DNA of 40,050 nt, from the IMG/VR virus record IMGVR_UViG_3300033553_000094, positions 1 to 40,050 of that record; one strand, given 5' to 3'. The DNA is from a virus. Below, in pieces: positions 15,361 through 23,351 of this stretch. The notes under the pieces are model-generated. The model was not told the DNA's origin. It ran no database searches and was given only the letters and a program-made list of their open reading frames with translations. The position numbers and the translations under genes are program-made. How positions within the stretch are numbered: position 1 is the first letter of the stretch; each line of letters opens with the position of its first letter.

Positions 15361-15569
15361 CAAATGAGCTAATAGAAGAAGTTCAAAAAGCAGGGTATCA
15401 ACTTGTAAATGAATATACTCACGAGGACGGAAGAACTTTCAACCTAGGCAAAATGGAAATAATTTTATTTGACCACATAAAAGATACCGTTGCTGTTGGC
15501 AACGTTTGCGGCAAGTGGGAAGTTAAAGGAAAGCTCACCACTAAAGTATGGGAGGGACAACATGAATAG
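15336..15569 (+). CDS. Unknown early protein, 77 aa
   Basis: ATG 15336 has GGGAGG upstream; a TTG further 5' would lie inside the previous gene without a better site. Begins with a helix (IIQLANELIEEVQKAGYQL), then beta-like NEYTHEDGRTFNLGKMEIILF. No recognised domain. The stop overlaps the next ATG region by 8 bp. Confidence 0.6.
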   Translation: MSERIIQLANELIEEVQKAGYQLVNEYTHEDGRTFNLGKMEIILFDHIKDTVAVGNVCGKWEVKGKLTTKVWEGQHE

Positions 15570-15747
15570 CATATTGCTTTTCACACTATGTTTTATCTCA
15601 TATACCGTATTTATATATTATTGCGGTTGGATGTTCCGAGACGGGCGAGCTGAAAAAGAGATAAAAGGATTACTCAAGCTTTGCAAAAAGGCGGAACAAG
15701 AGCATATCAGGACTACTTATGACAATCAAGGGAGGGTAAGAAATTGA
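15562..15747 (+). CDS. Small single-pass membrane protein, 61 aa
   Basis: ATG 15562 with GGGAGGGA upstream, overlapping the previous gene. One N-terminal transmembrane helix (about 3-25, ILLFTLCFISYTVFIYYCGW) followed by a charged cytoplasmic tail. Function unknown; early-expressed membrane proteins of this size often modify host physiology or exclude superinfection. Confidence 0.55.
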   Translation: MNSILLFTLCFISYTVFIYYCGWMFRDGRAEKEIKGLLKLCKKAEQEHIRTTYDNQGRVRN

Positions 15748-16172
15748 GAGAGATTAGATTCAGAGGTAAGCGTGTAGATAATGGCGGGTGGGTATATGGA
15801 GATTTAATACAACCGCAATCACTGCAATACAAAGGAACAAAGTGGATAAGCAATACCGACAATGCAAACTACGGAGAGAAGTATCCAGTTATTCCCGAAA
15901 CAGTCGGACAGTTTACAGGACTTCACGACAAGAACAACGTCCCGATATATGAGGGGGATGTAACTACAAGGATTAACGATAACCCAATATGCCTTTCAAG
16001 TGGGGAAAAGAAATATCCTAGTTGGATTATAGACTTCCAATACGGAGGATGGCATTTCGAGAGTAATCCCGCAAGCCCATCAATCTCATATCCATCATTT
16101 TATAGTAATGCTAAGTACATGGAAGTAATCGGCAATATTCACGACAATCCAGAAATAAAAAAAGCCAACTAA
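15744..16172 (+). CDS. YopX family phage protein
   Basis: 142 aa from TTG 15744, overlapping the previous stop. The start IRFRGKRVDNGGWVYGDLI, then VGQFTGLHDKNNVPIYEGDV and the terminal YMEVIGNIHDNPEI, are the hallmarks of the YopX family (named from SPbeta). Members are common in Bacillota phage early regions. Their biochemical role is not established. Confidence 0.88.
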   Translation: MREIRFRGKRVDNGGWVYGDLIQPQSLQYKGTKWISNTDNANYGEKYPVIPETVGQFTGLHDKNNVPIYEGDVTTRINDNPICLSSGEKKYPSWIIDFQYGGWHFESNPASPSISYPSFYSNAKYMEVIGNIHDNPEIKKAN

Positions 16173-16230
16173 AAGTCGGCAAAAGAAAATATTCACCTTG
16201 AATTATAACATGAGAGACGGAGGGAAAGCA

Positions 16231-16476
16231 ATGTTACAAACTGCCATAGACAAATTATTAGAAGGCGAAGATGCCTTTTCAAAAATAGAAATTCTAAACG
16301 AACTAACCGACCAATTAGCCGACAAAGACCACGTTAGCAACATCAGAGTAAAGCTAATGCAGGAAGTCCAAGACATAGCATCCGAGTTTGATATTTGTCC
16401 AGAGTGTGGATGTGATTACGTATATTGCAAGGGAATCAAGCGTTGTCCATGCGGAAGGAGAAGCGACAATGAATAA
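16231..16476 (+). CDS. Zinc-ribbon protein, 81 aa
   Basis: ATG 16231 is set by GGAGGG at 16219-16224; the in-frame codons upstream lie before that site. Helical N-terminal half, then CPECGCDYVYCKG...CPCG, a zinc ribbon, at the C terminus. Overlaps the next gene by 8 bp. Function unknown. Confidence 0.6.
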   Translation: MLQTAIDKLLEGEDAFSKIEILNELTDQLADKDHVSNIRVKLMQEVQDIASEFDICPECGCDYVYCKGIKRCPCGRRSDNE

Positions 16477-16600
16477 ATGCCAACATTGCGGAAGGGGAAT
16501 AGAAAGCGGAGACTTATGCGACACCTGCAAAGCTATGTTTGATGTTATCGAAGATCCAGAGAGCTACACAAGCCTAAAAGTGAGGGTCAACTATGATTAA
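16469..16600 (+). CDS. Mini zinc-ribbon protein, 43 aa
   Basis: ATG 16469 with GGAAGGAGAAG upstream. CQHCGRGIESGDLCDTC gives a complete Cys4 knuckle in the first 20 residues; the rest is acidic. Tightly packed between two overlapping genes, which supports translation. Confidence 0.55.
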   Translation: MNKCQHCGRGIESGDLCDTCKAMFDVIEDPESYTSLKVRVNYD

Positions 16601-17078
16601 ACTTTATGAATTGACAGAAGCATATGAAAACATACAAAGGCTAATCGAATATGGCGACCTTACGGACGAAGAACTAACTAATGTTATAGACACGCTAACT
16701 GGCTCAATCCAAGAGAAAGCCGGAAACATAGTCTTAATGATGCAGAACATGGATGCAGACATAGAAGCCCTTACAGCAGAAGGAAAGCGGTTATACAGTC
16801 GCAGGGTAGCCTTACAAAACAAACGTGACAGACTTGAACAATATCTTGAGGATAATTTTAAGAGAGTAGGCTTAGACAAAGTAAAAACAACTACTCACAC
16901 CATAACCATACAAAATAATCCTCCAAGTATAGATGTTATCAACTCTTCTAAAGTGCCTAAGAAATACAAAGTGCAAGAGTGGAAGTTAGATAGGAAAAAG
17001 ATGCTTGAAGATATTAAAAACGGCTTAAAGGTACGAGGGGCAAGGATGATCCAAACCCAAGGGATAAGGATTAGATAG
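16593..17078 (+). CDS. Siphovirus Gp157-like protein
   Basis: 161 aa. N-terminal helices (YELTEAYENIQRLIEYGDLTDEE start), a long coiled coil (MQNMDADIEALTAEGKRLYSRRVALQNKRDRLEQYLE) and a C-terminal GLDKVKTTTHTITIQNNPPSIDV...VPKKY segment, exactly the Gp157 pattern. In Streptococcus thermophilus phages Gp157 was linked to resistance against infection; in most phages it precedes recombination genes, as it does here (Rad52-like gene next). Confidence 0.88.
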   Translation: MIKLYELTEAYENIQRLIEYGDLTDEELTNVIDTLTGSIQEKAGNIVLMMQNMDADIEALTAEGKRLYSRRVALQNKRDRLEQYLEDNFKRVGLDKVKTTTHTITIQNNPPSIDVINSSKVPKKYKVQEWKLDRKKMLEDIKNGLKVRGARMIQTQGIRIR

Positions 17079-17088
17079 GAGGGATAGC

Positions 17089-17739
17089 GTGAAATCAGTT
17101 GAGCAAATAGAAAAGCAACTTAAAGCACCATTTAACCCATGCGATATAGAGTGGCGTATAGGCTCTACAAGCGGAGATAAAACAAGAGGACTAGCGTTGG
17201 CTTACGTCACTAACAGGGCGATAATGAACCGCTTAGATGAAGTGTTCGGAATAGCAGGATGGAGAAACGAATATACCGACTGGAAAGGCAAGGGCGTCTT
17301 ATGTGGAATCACTTGTCAAATTGGTAGTGAATGGCTTACCAAATGGGACGGAGCAGAAGAAACCAACATGGAATCTACTAAAGGCGGTTTGTCGGACGCC
17401 ATGAAGCGAGCAGGGTATCAATGGGGAATAGGACGTTATCTTTACAACCTAGTTTCTCAATGGGTACCGATAGAGCAAAGAGGGAAAAGTTATTTTATCA
17501 AATCCGGGCAAGAGCCAAAACTTCCCGTATGGGCATTGCCTGAAGGATACAAATATGAGGACTTAGCCAATAATGCAATCACCAAAAAACAACAGGAAGA
17601 ACTATTTGCAGTATCAAAAGGAAAAGAGGAACAAGCCAAAGTTATCTTAACAAAGTACGGATACAAAATGTCCAAGGATATTCAACAAGACCACTTTAAG
17701 GATATTTGCGAAGAAATCAGGAGGGCAACAAATGCTTAA
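17089..17739 (+). CDS. Rad52/22-like single-strand annealing protein
   Basis: 216 aa, GTG start with GGAGGG upstream. N-terminal annealing domain includes [38 protein letters not shown] and [24 protein letters not shown], features of the phage Rad52 family (Sak-like). C-terminal about 50 aa form a helical tail. It would anneal complementary single strands coated by SSB during phage recombination and replication. The SSB gene overlaps its end by 8 bp, and Gp157 precedes it. Confidence 0.88.
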   Translation: MKSVEQIEKQLKAPFNPCDIEWRIGSTSGDKTRGLALAYVTNRAIMNRLDEVFGIAGWRNEYTDWKGKGVLCGITCQIGSEWLTKWDGAEETNMESTKGGLSDAMKRAGYQWGIGRYLYNLVSQWVPIEQRGKSYFIKSGQEPKLPVWALPEGYKYEDLANNAITKKQQEELFAVSKGKEEQAKVILTKYGYKMSKDIQQDHFKDICEEIRRATNA

Positions 17740-18123
17740 TAAATTTATTGGGATTGGCCGACTCACAAAGGACCCCGAATTACGCTATACCCCAAACGGA
17801 AACGCAACATGCTCATTTACTTTAGCTTGTGCCGTCAAATGAAGGACGCACAGGGCAATAAGCAAACCGACTTCCTGAACGTGTCTGTACCGCCTTACAG
17901 GGGCAAACTAGCTGAATTATGCGCTGAATATCTTAATAAGGGGAAGTTGGCAGCAGTTGAAGGTTCGGTTGAGGTTAGATCGTTTGACGGCAAAGATGGA
18001 AAGAAAGTTTACATCACCGAGATATGTGCCGAATCAGTCAAATTCTTATCACCCAAAGATAATCAACCGAACCAATCAGGCCCTTATCACGAAGTAAGTT
18101 TAGATTCAGACATCCCATTTTAG
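17732..18123 (+). CDS. ssb: Single-stranded DNA-binding protein, interrupted by a one-base frameshift
   Basis: The gene starts normally at ATG 17732 (AGGAGGG upstream) with [19 protein letters not shown] and SFTLACAVK, then meets TGA at 17840-17842. The rest of SSB ([43 protein letters not shown], acidic tail DSDIPF) continues in the -1 frame to 18123. Eleven bases separate the Cys33 codon from the codon of the lysine in KDAQG where twelve would fit, so a one-base deletion between 17831 and 17841 explains it. No canonical slippery heptamer is present. The downstream part has no ribosome site of its own. Either a real mutation or a sequencing/assembly indel near the AAA run. Confidence 0.88.
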
Positions 18124-18131
18124 GGGGAAAT

Positions 18132-18392
18132 ATGATACCCAAACCTAAACGCATCAAAAACAAAAAACTGTTAGATCACATACGCCATAACGGATATAAC
18201 CGTTGCCAAATATGCGGAACAATACCAAGCCAGACGCACCATATAAAAAGCAAAGGTTCTGGCGGTTATGACATATCAGAAAACATAGTCAGATTGTGTA
18301 CTAAATGCCATATAAAAGCTCACGCTGGCAAATATCCTGATTCGACTTTTATATGGTTGGCGTATGACAGGATAAGAGAGGAAGAGGAATAG
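18132..18392 (+). CDS. HNH-type zinc protein
   Basis: 86 aa, ATG 18132 after AGGGGGAAAT. CQICG near residue 24, then QTHHIKSKGSGG, NIVRLCTKCH and KAHAG: zinc cysteines plus the His-Asn-His core of HNH nucleases. Small stand-alone HNH proteins in phage early regions may act in recombination or as free-standing homing nucleases. Confidence 0.8.
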   Translation: MIPKPKRIKNKKLLDHIRHNGYNRCQICGTIPSQTHHIKSKGSGGYDISENIVRLCTKCHIKAHAGKYPDSTFIWLAYDRIREEEE

Positions 18393-18394
18393 AA

Positions 18395-18811
18395 ATGACA
18401 TTAGTAAAATGTGATATGACAGATTGTATTAATAACACAAGAGAATTTATTTGTTCGGCGACATCAATTTCTTTTAGCCTTAATAACTGGGAGCCTTGCG
18501 ATGGCTACAAAAGCATTGTTGAAACAGACGAGTATAAAAGCAAATATTACAAAGCTGTCATGGAAGAAGGAGTTCCCTACAAGAAATTATCTCATGGTAA
18601 AAGAATTGAGCTTTACGGCAGAGTGTTCTATACCGAGGAAGATACACGCTTTGATGGTAATTACTATTTGACAGATGAACAAAGCGGATACCTCACATCC
18701 CTAGAGTTATTAATAAAGGTAATGACCGAGAAACCGGAAGAAGCAATTAAAACGATGGATGATGTTGGAGCCGTGATTGACCTTCCAGACTACGAAGAAA
18801 AAACTAATTAG
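18395..18811 (+). CDS. Unknown early protein, 138 aa
   Basis: ATG 18395, 2 bp after the HNH gene. N-terminal cysteines (CDMTDCINNTREFIC, C at the WEPC turn) suggest a small metal site. The middle segment GVPYKKLSHGKRIELYGRVFY looks like a DNA-binding helix-turn-helix but is not diagnostic. Acidic C terminus. Function unknown. Confidence 0.6.
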   Translation: MTLVKCDMTDCINNTREFICSATSISFSLNNWEPCDGYKSIVETDEYKSKYYKAVMEEGVPYKKLSHGKRIELYGRVFYTEEDTRFDGNYYLTDEQSGYLTSLELLIKVMTEKPEEAIKTMDDVGAVIDLPDYEEKTN

Positions 18812-18823
18812 GAGGGTAAGGCA

Positions 18824-19372
18824 ATGAGGGAGATAAAAGCCGACAACATTACTTTACATTTTAACGAATCGGACAAGCCCCAGTTAAACCTCTCCCTCAC
18901 TATGTCACGCCACGAAGCCATACAAGCCTTTAAATCATTTAAAGAAGTAGTGGCAAAGGGTAAGTTGCTAAACGTGGATATAAAGCAACACAGAGCCAAG
19001 AGAAGCCTTGATAGCAACGCATATGCTTGGTTACTTATGAACGAGATCGGAAACGTATTACGCACAAGTAAAGATGAAGTATATCTATCCATGCTCAAGC
19101 GTTACGGTCAATCATCTGTAGTAAGTGTAATTGATAAAGCAGTAGACACCTTCCGCAAATCTGTTAAGTATTGCGAGGACATAGGCGAAGCTGATATGGG
19201 CGATAAGCATTTTATCCACATCAAGGTATTTATGGGTTCGAGTGAGTTCGATACACGCCAAATGAGCGTGTTCATAGATGGTATTGTAAGCGAATGCAAA
19301 GAGTTAAATATAGAAACCCTACCCCCTGCCGAGCTTGAACGGATGAAAACGGAGTGGGATAAGAAAGGATGA
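18824..19372 (+). CDS. Phage recombination-region protein, possibly NinB-like
   Basis: 182 aa, ATG after GGAGGGTAAGGCA. Contains a basic segment KQHRAKRSLDSNAYAWLLMNEIGNVLRTSKDEVYLSMLKRYG, a combination I recall from Bacillota phage proteins that resemble NinB/Orf, which help load recombinase on SSB-coated DNA. The N-terminal 45 aa form beta strands ending in a helix. Position after Rad52-like and SSB genes agrees. Assignment is tentative. Confidence 0.55.
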   Translation: MREIKADNITLHFNESDKPQLNLSLTMSRHEAIQAFKSFKEVVAKGKLLNVDIKQHRAKRSLDSNAYAWLLMNEIGNVLRTSKDEVYLSMLKRYGQSSVVSVIDKAVDTFRKSVKYCEDIGEADMGDKHFIHIKVFMGSSEFDTRQMSVFIDGIVSECKELNIETLPPAELERMKTEWDKKG

Positions 19373-19379
19373 TTAGAGA

Positions 19380-20147
19380 ATGATAAACAATTTATGCAAA
19401 AAAGCACATGCCAACGCGAAAAATATGTGTTTGGAAATGAACCTGGCTAAAATGTATTCGGCATTATCTCAATTAGGTTCTGCAGAATGGCCGAAAATTG
19501 AAATGTCAAGGGAATATGCCGCAGGGCTATTTGATGGGGAAGGGCATGTTGGAGTCTGCAAGCACAAGAGGAAAACTGGCACGATGCAATACTTGACAAG
19601 GGTGCAAATAGCCATTAAGCAAAAAGAACTACTTGAGCCATTTGTCTACTTTGGCGGCAGTATAAAAAAAGTTGATGCTGCGAGATGGAACAAGAACGCT
19701 GGCGTAATTCATAAATGGACAATTCATAATAAGGAGGCCCAAAGATTTTTATTGGCGATTCTTCCATCATTAAGAAACGAGGATAAAATCTATTCAGCTA
19801 AATGTGTTTTAGAAATGGAATTCTTAAGGAAAAGACCAGGAGGGAACGTAATTGATACCTCGAGAGTTCCAAAACAAGAATTCTTATATAGGGAAACAAT
19901 CAGAACAAATTCTAGGAGAGGCAAATTTGAAGAAATAAATCAAGAAGACGACCTGGCCGAGCTAACAAAATTGCTTAATGAGAATACGAAAATGACAAAT
20001 TCGAAAATCCCAGACGACGTATTTGCAGACACAATAATCCGTATCTTTGACACTTGCGGCCATTACGGAATAGACCTAGAACAAGCTATAGAAATAAAGA
20101 TGAAGTATAACGAATCACGGCCTTATAAGCACAACAAGGTGATATAG
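19380..20147 (+). CDS. MazG-like protein interrupted by an in-frame LAGLIDADG homing endonuclease
   Basis: 255 aa, one open frame. The first ~35 residues (INNLCKKAHANAK...) resemble the start of phage MazG-like nucleotide pyrophosphohydrolases. The last ~75 (RRGKFEEI..., ADTIIRIFDTCGHYGIDLEQAIEIKMKYNESRPYKH) match their C-terminal half. Between them (about 45-170) sits a single-motif LAGLIDADG endonuclease (EYAAGLFDGEGHVGV). No intein splicing blocks are seen at the joints, so it looks like a fusion or intron-type invasion without protein splicing. The MazG active centre, normally in the interrupted region, is probably lost. DNA cleavage by the endonuclease part is plausible. Confidence 0.7.
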   Translation: MINNLCKKAHANAKNMCLEMNLAKMYSALSQLGSAEWPKIEMSREYAAGLFDGEGHVGVCKHKRKTGTMQYLTRVQIAIKQKELLEPFVYFGGSIKKVDAARWNKNAGVIHKWTIHNKEAQRFLLAILPSLRNEDKIYSAKCVLEMEFLRKRPGGNVIDTSRVPKQEFLYRETIRTNSRRGKFEEINQEDDLAELTKLLNENTKMTNSKIPDDVFADTIIRIFDTCGHYGIDLEQAIEIKMKYNESRPYKHNKVI

Positions 20148-20159
20148 GAGGTAATAAGG

Positions 20160-20276
20160 ATGGCTAATAAATACACCTGCCCCCATTGTGGAGCAATAGG
20201 ATATAGCTCATACGAAGATACACCATGCGGAGAGTGTGGTAAAAGACCGAGTGAAGATAAGGAGGATGTAAAGTGA
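20160..20276 (+). CDS. Mini zinc-ribbon protein, 38 aa
   Basis: ATG 20160 with GGAGGTAATAAGG. CPHCGAIGY...TPCGECGKRP is a Cys4 zinc ribbon; an acidic tail follows. The stop overlaps the next GTG (GTGA). Function unknown. Confidence 0.55.
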   Translation: MANKYTCPHCGAIGYSSYEDTPCGECGKRPSEDKEDVK

Positions 20277-20614
20277 TAGCGATATATGACCAAAAAGCCA
20301 AAAAAGTTCAGAGGGCAGATATATTTAAGGCTGATGAAGTTGCTGTTATTTGTACTACGGATGAATATGAAGTATGCACAGTAGACTATGACACCGAATC
20401 CCAAGCCCAATACGTCCTAGACCAAATAGCTTCAGCCATAGAACGAGGGGATAAGCTGTATAGGATGCCGAGTGTGGAGGAAGTGGAGAAGATACTCGAA
20501 AATAAAGTGTGTGATTGTGAGTCATGCGAATTTCAGTATGGAGGATTTAATGAGTTTCCGTGCGATAAATGTAACCCTAACAATGTGTATTGGCAACCTA
20601 AAGATAAGGAGTGA
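20273..20614 (+). CDS. Unknown protein with C-terminal cysteine cluster, 113 aa
   Basis: GTG 20273 with AAGGAGGATGTAAA upstream, coupled to the previous gene. The N-terminal part is alpha/beta-like (MIAIYDQKAKKVQ, ADEVAVICTTDEY, YVLDQIASAIERGDKLY); the C terminus has CDCESCEFQYGG...CDKC, a likely zinc site. No family assigned. Confidence 0.6.
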   Translation: MIAIYDQKAKKVQRADIFKADEVAVICTTDEYEVCTVDYDTESQAQYVLDQIASAIERGDKLYRMPSVEEVEKILENKVCDCESCEFQYGGFNEFPCDKCNPNNVYWQPKDKE

Positions 20615-20618
20615 GAAT

Positions 20619-20843
20619 ATGGAGCATTTTTATATAATCTCTGAATTACACCTCGTTGATAGCGGATATGAATTTCACGAGGATGATAACGTAAAAGTAA
20701 AAACGACAAATGGTAGTGTTTTTGTAGCTCAGATAGTGGAGATTAAGCAAAAAGAAATAACGCTTACTTTTAACGATTATATTGATGGCGAAGTGACAAT
20801 AAACTACGACGATATTGACAGTATCGAGATGTTGGAGGGGTGA
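20619..20843 (+). CDS. Unknown protein, 74 aa, beta-rich
   Basis: ATG 20619 with AAGGAGTGAG upstream. Alternating strands (NVKVKTTNGSVFVAQIVEIKQ, EITLTFNDYIDGEVTINYDDI) suggest an SH3- or OB-like barrel. Very acidic at the end. No function assigned. Confidence 0.55.
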   Translation: MEHFYIISELHLVDSGYEFHEDDNVKVKTTNGSVFVAQIVEIKQKEITLTFNDYIDGEVTINYDDIDSIEMLEG

Positions 20844-20851
20844 TCTCCTAA

Positions 20852-21328
20852 ATGGCAGGATGGATAAAAGGATGGGCGGATTGTTCCGTGTGTGGTGATA
20901 AAGCACACAACTCACACCCTCATTGCCTCACTGACAAAGGAATCTTATGTTGGGACTGTGGATTTAAAGCGGGAGAGATTAGTGGAAGAGAGTACCTTGA
21001 TTGTTCTGGAGTTTACCTAGATAGTTTTCATGCTGCCGTAGATCCGCAAGGGGAAATAATAATTTGGATGGGTAAGCCAACTCCGCCTTGGGAAAGAAAT
21101 AGTAAAGATTACAGACGTACAGCCTTATACCAAGGGTGGAGAAAAACAGTATTTGAGAGAGATAACTACACTTGCCAAGACTGTAAACAGCACGGAGGAA
21201 ACCTTGAAGCCCATCATATTAAAACAGTCGTTAAACATCCTGATTTATGCCACGTTGTAGATAATGGCATAACGCTATGTAAAAAATGTCATAAGAATAG
21301 GCACCGGAAAAAGGTTGGTGATAAGTAA
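20852..21328 (+). CDS. HNH endonuclease
   Basis: 158 aa, ATG 20852 after GGAGGGG. The N-terminal half has an extra zinc ribbon (CSVCGDKAHNSHPHC, CWDC). The C-terminal HNH domain is complete: WRKTVFERDNYTCQDC, LEAHHIKTVVKHPD, NGITLCKKCHKNRH. It would nick or cleave DNA. It directly precedes and abuts the replication initiator. The extra N-terminal ribbon is less usual and may direct target choice. Confidence 0.88.
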   Translation: MAGWIKGWADCSVCGDKAHNSHPHCLTDKGILCWDCGFKAGEISGREYLDCSGVYLDSFHAAVDPQGEIIIWMGKPTPPWERNSKDYRRTALYQGWRKTVFERDNYTCQDCKQHGGNLEAHHIKTVVKHPDLCHVVDNGITLCKKCHKNRHRKKVGDK

Positions 21329-22036
21329 ATGGCGCGACCAAAAAAACAAACAGTAGACTATTTCCCTCATTACTGCTCCCATGGTAAGACTATGTTTATC
21401 CTTGAACAAAAGTATGGCAATGATGGTTACGCTTTTTGGTTCAAGTTACTAGAAATAATAGGTAGTACCGAGGGGCATTATATCCGGCTTGAAAACATAC
21501 CTGATTGGGAGTTTCTACAGGCGAAAACTCATTTAGACGGTGATAAATGCAAAGAAATATTAGATTTACTATCTCAACTAGGAGCAATAGACACTGAATT
21601 ATGGGAGCAAAAGATAGTGTGGTCAGACAACTTCTTAAAGCATATTGCCGACGCTTATAAGAATCGAAGGGTAGAAATGCCAATTAGACCGAGTTTCTAC
21701 AGACAGAAACCTAAGCTAGAACCAGTTTCTACAGAGATAAATCCGCAAACTAAACTAAAGGAAACTAAACTAAAGGAAACTAAAGTAAATTATGCAAAAT
21801 ATGTTTCTATGTTTCCTGAAGAGTATCAAAAACTCTGTGAAGAGTTCGGTGAAGAGTTTATTAAAGAAAAGATAGAGGACCTAAACAACTGGAAGGGCGG
21901 AAAAGGCAAGAGGACTAAAGATGATTATTTAACCATCAGAGCGTGGATTAGAAAAGACAAGAAGGGAGAAAAGAATGAAATCAATAGCGGAAATAGTTGG
22001 CAATCAGACCCCTACCTTTCCAAGCTCGTCAAATGA
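21329..22036 (+). CDS. Replication initiator, Lin1244/Lin1753-like
   Basis: 235 aa, ATG directly after the HNH stop. The N-terminal ~110 aa (TVDYFPHYCSHGKTMFILEQKYGNDGYAFWFKLLE...) is the Lin1244/Lin1753 domain, a winged-helix replication domain related to DnaD-type initiators. The linker is encoded by tandem 15-bp repeats and reads KLKETKLKETK. The C-terminal segment ends with an EEFIKEKIEDLNNWKG helical unit found in such initiators. It probably binds the origin and recruits the DnaC-like loader encoded next, overlapping by 62 bp. Confidence 0.82.
   Translation: MARPKKQTVDYFPHYCSHGKTMFILEQKYGNDGYAFWFKLLEIIGSTEGHYIRLENIPDWEFLQAKTHLDGDKCKEILDLLSQLGAIDTELWEQKIVWSDNFLKHIADAYKNRRVEMPIRPSFYRQKPKLEPVSTEINPQTKLKETKLKETKVNYAKYVSMFPEEYQKLCEEFGEEFIKEKIEDLNNWKGGKGKRTKDDYLTIRAWIRKDKKGEKNEINSGNSWQSDPYLSKLVK
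21747..21785. repeat. Tandem repeats inside the initiator gene, candidate replication origin
   Basis: Two and a half copies of the 15-bp unit AAACTAAACTAAAGG (21747-21761, 21762-21776, partial 21777-21785). Lambda-like phages place iterons and an AT-rich stretch inside the initiator gene; these repeats are followed by AT-rich sequence. Origin function is inference. Confidence 0.5.
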
Positions 22037-22760
22037 ACACGGAGTATATAACGTTGGCTATAGATTAACACAGGACAAGCAGTACCAATGCGACAAATGC
22101 CAAGATCGAGAAATTGTAATAATAGACGGACAAACAGCAATACCGTGTGATTGTAAAGCTAAAAAAGCAGTATCAAGACGTTTAAGGGCTTCGGGACTTA
22201 CAAAAGAACAACTGAGTTATAAAATCGAGGACTATAAACTTACCGACAAAAACAAAATGTTACTCGAAGGAACAAAGAGATATTTACAATCATGGACAGA
22301 GCGAATCGGTACTAATAGTCCAAACAAAGGTTTTTGCATGGTCGGCAGCGTTGGAATCGGCAAAACAATGTTATCCTCAATAATTGCAAAAGATATGCTA
22401 GATAAAGGAATACCAGTTGTCTTTATATCCTCGACTGACCTAATGGCTGAACTAAGACAAGCCCAATTTACAGAGGATAACGGAATAGAATCCAAGATTG
22501 ATACATTAGCCAATGCACCAGCCTTAATATTAGATGATGTAGGCAAAGAAAAACCAACCGAATGGGTACAGTCGATGTATTATCGTTTGATTGATTTAAG
22601 ATACCGTAACAACCTTCTGACAGGGTTTACATCAAACTACTACCCCAAACAACTTCAAGACAGATTAGGTGAGTTTGGCAATGCGACAGTATCCCGACTT
22701 TTAGGTATGGCAAAAGACTTTATTTTAGTCTCAGAGGCTGATGATTGGAGGATAAAATGA
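21975..22760 (+). CDS. DnaC-like helicase loader ATPase
   Basis: 261 aa, ATG 21975 with AGAAGGGAGAAAAG, read in a different frame over the end of the initiator. Zinc-like N-terminal CDKCQDRE...CDCKAK, then AAA+ domain with Walker A GSVGIGKT, Walker B ALILDDVG and a sensor region TGFTSNYYPKQL. It loads the host replicative helicase at the phage origin. No phage helicase gene is visible, so the host DnaB-type enzyme is likely used. Confidence 0.92.
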   Translation: MKSIAEIVGNQTPTFPSSSNEHGVYNVGYRLTQDKQYQCDKCQDREIVIIDGQTAIPCDCKAKKAVSRRLRASGLTKEQLSYKIEDYKLTDKNKMLLEGTKRYLQSWTERIGTNSPNKGFCMVGSVGIGKTMLSSIIAKDMLDKGIPVVFISSTDLMAELRQAQFTEDNGIESKIDTLANAPALILDDVGKEKPTEWVQSMYYRLIDLRYRNNLLTGFTSNYYPKQLQDRLGEFGNATVSRLLGMAKDFILVSEADDWRIK

Positions 22761-23347
22761 AAAAACTAACATCCATCATAATAACCTTAATAATAGGCAC
22801 AATCCTATTTATGGCATACCAACTATATCAATTTAATAAAACGGCAATCGAGACTAATGCACAGAGTATTAAATCAGATCAAGCAATTCTAAAAGAGATT
22901 AAAGAATTAAAACTACAGTCAGAATCTACCGGAATGGAATATCACGCCATGAAGGAAGAAGTCACAGAACTTCTTGATGTTCTCGGAGTAGGTGAAATAG
23001 AAATGCCTTATATGGATGTTTACGACCTCGCCACAATTATAGACAACGAAGCAAGGAATCAGCCTTTAGCCGGGAAAATCGGAGTGGGGGCGGTAGTAAT
23101 GAACAGGGTAGAAAATGATAGATTCCCTAATTCAATCAGAGAAGTGATTTTATCCCCTGGACAGTTCGCCCATCTAAGATATGTTGAAGTATTACCCGAA
23201 AGTTTACAGGCTGCCAAAGTAGCTTTAAAAGGCTATGACCCTACAGGGGGAGCGATATACTTCTATAATCCAGAAACGAGTACAAGTAAGTGGATATTTA
23301 CCCGAAAGAAGATATTACAAATTCAAGATCATGTGTTTGCGAGGTGA
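22757..23347 (+). CDS. SleB-like cell wall hydrolase, membrane-anchored
   Basis: 196 aa; ATG 22757 overlaps the loader stop (ATGA) with GGAGGATAAA upstream. N-terminal transmembrane/signal segment (KLTSIIITLIIGTILFMAYQLYQF), a coiled-coil stalk (about 25-75), then a Hydrolase_2 domain: DLATIIDNEARNQPLAGKIGVGAVVMNRVEN and the SPGQFAHLR segment, as in spore-cortex lytic enzyme SleB. Known members are muramidase/transglycosylase-like. Odd place: inside the replication module, not with lysis genes, so it may act early or in the lysogen rather than in release. Confidence 0.82.
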   Translation: MKKLTSIIITLIIGTILFMAYQLYQFNKTAIETNAQSIKSDQAILKEIKELKLQSESTGMEYHAMKEEVTELLDVLGVGEIEMPYMDVYDLATIIDNEARNQPLAGKIGVGAVVMNRVENDRFPNSIREVILSPGQFAHLRYVEVLPESLQAAKVALKGYDPTGGAIYFYNPETSTSKWIFTRKKILQIQDHVFAR

Positions 23348-23351
23348 GGGG

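Noticed and set aside
17809-18123. Independent SSB gene starting at ATG 17809
   Set aside because: No ribosome site, and the first residues are out-of-frame SSB codons; the true start is 17732 with a frameshift.
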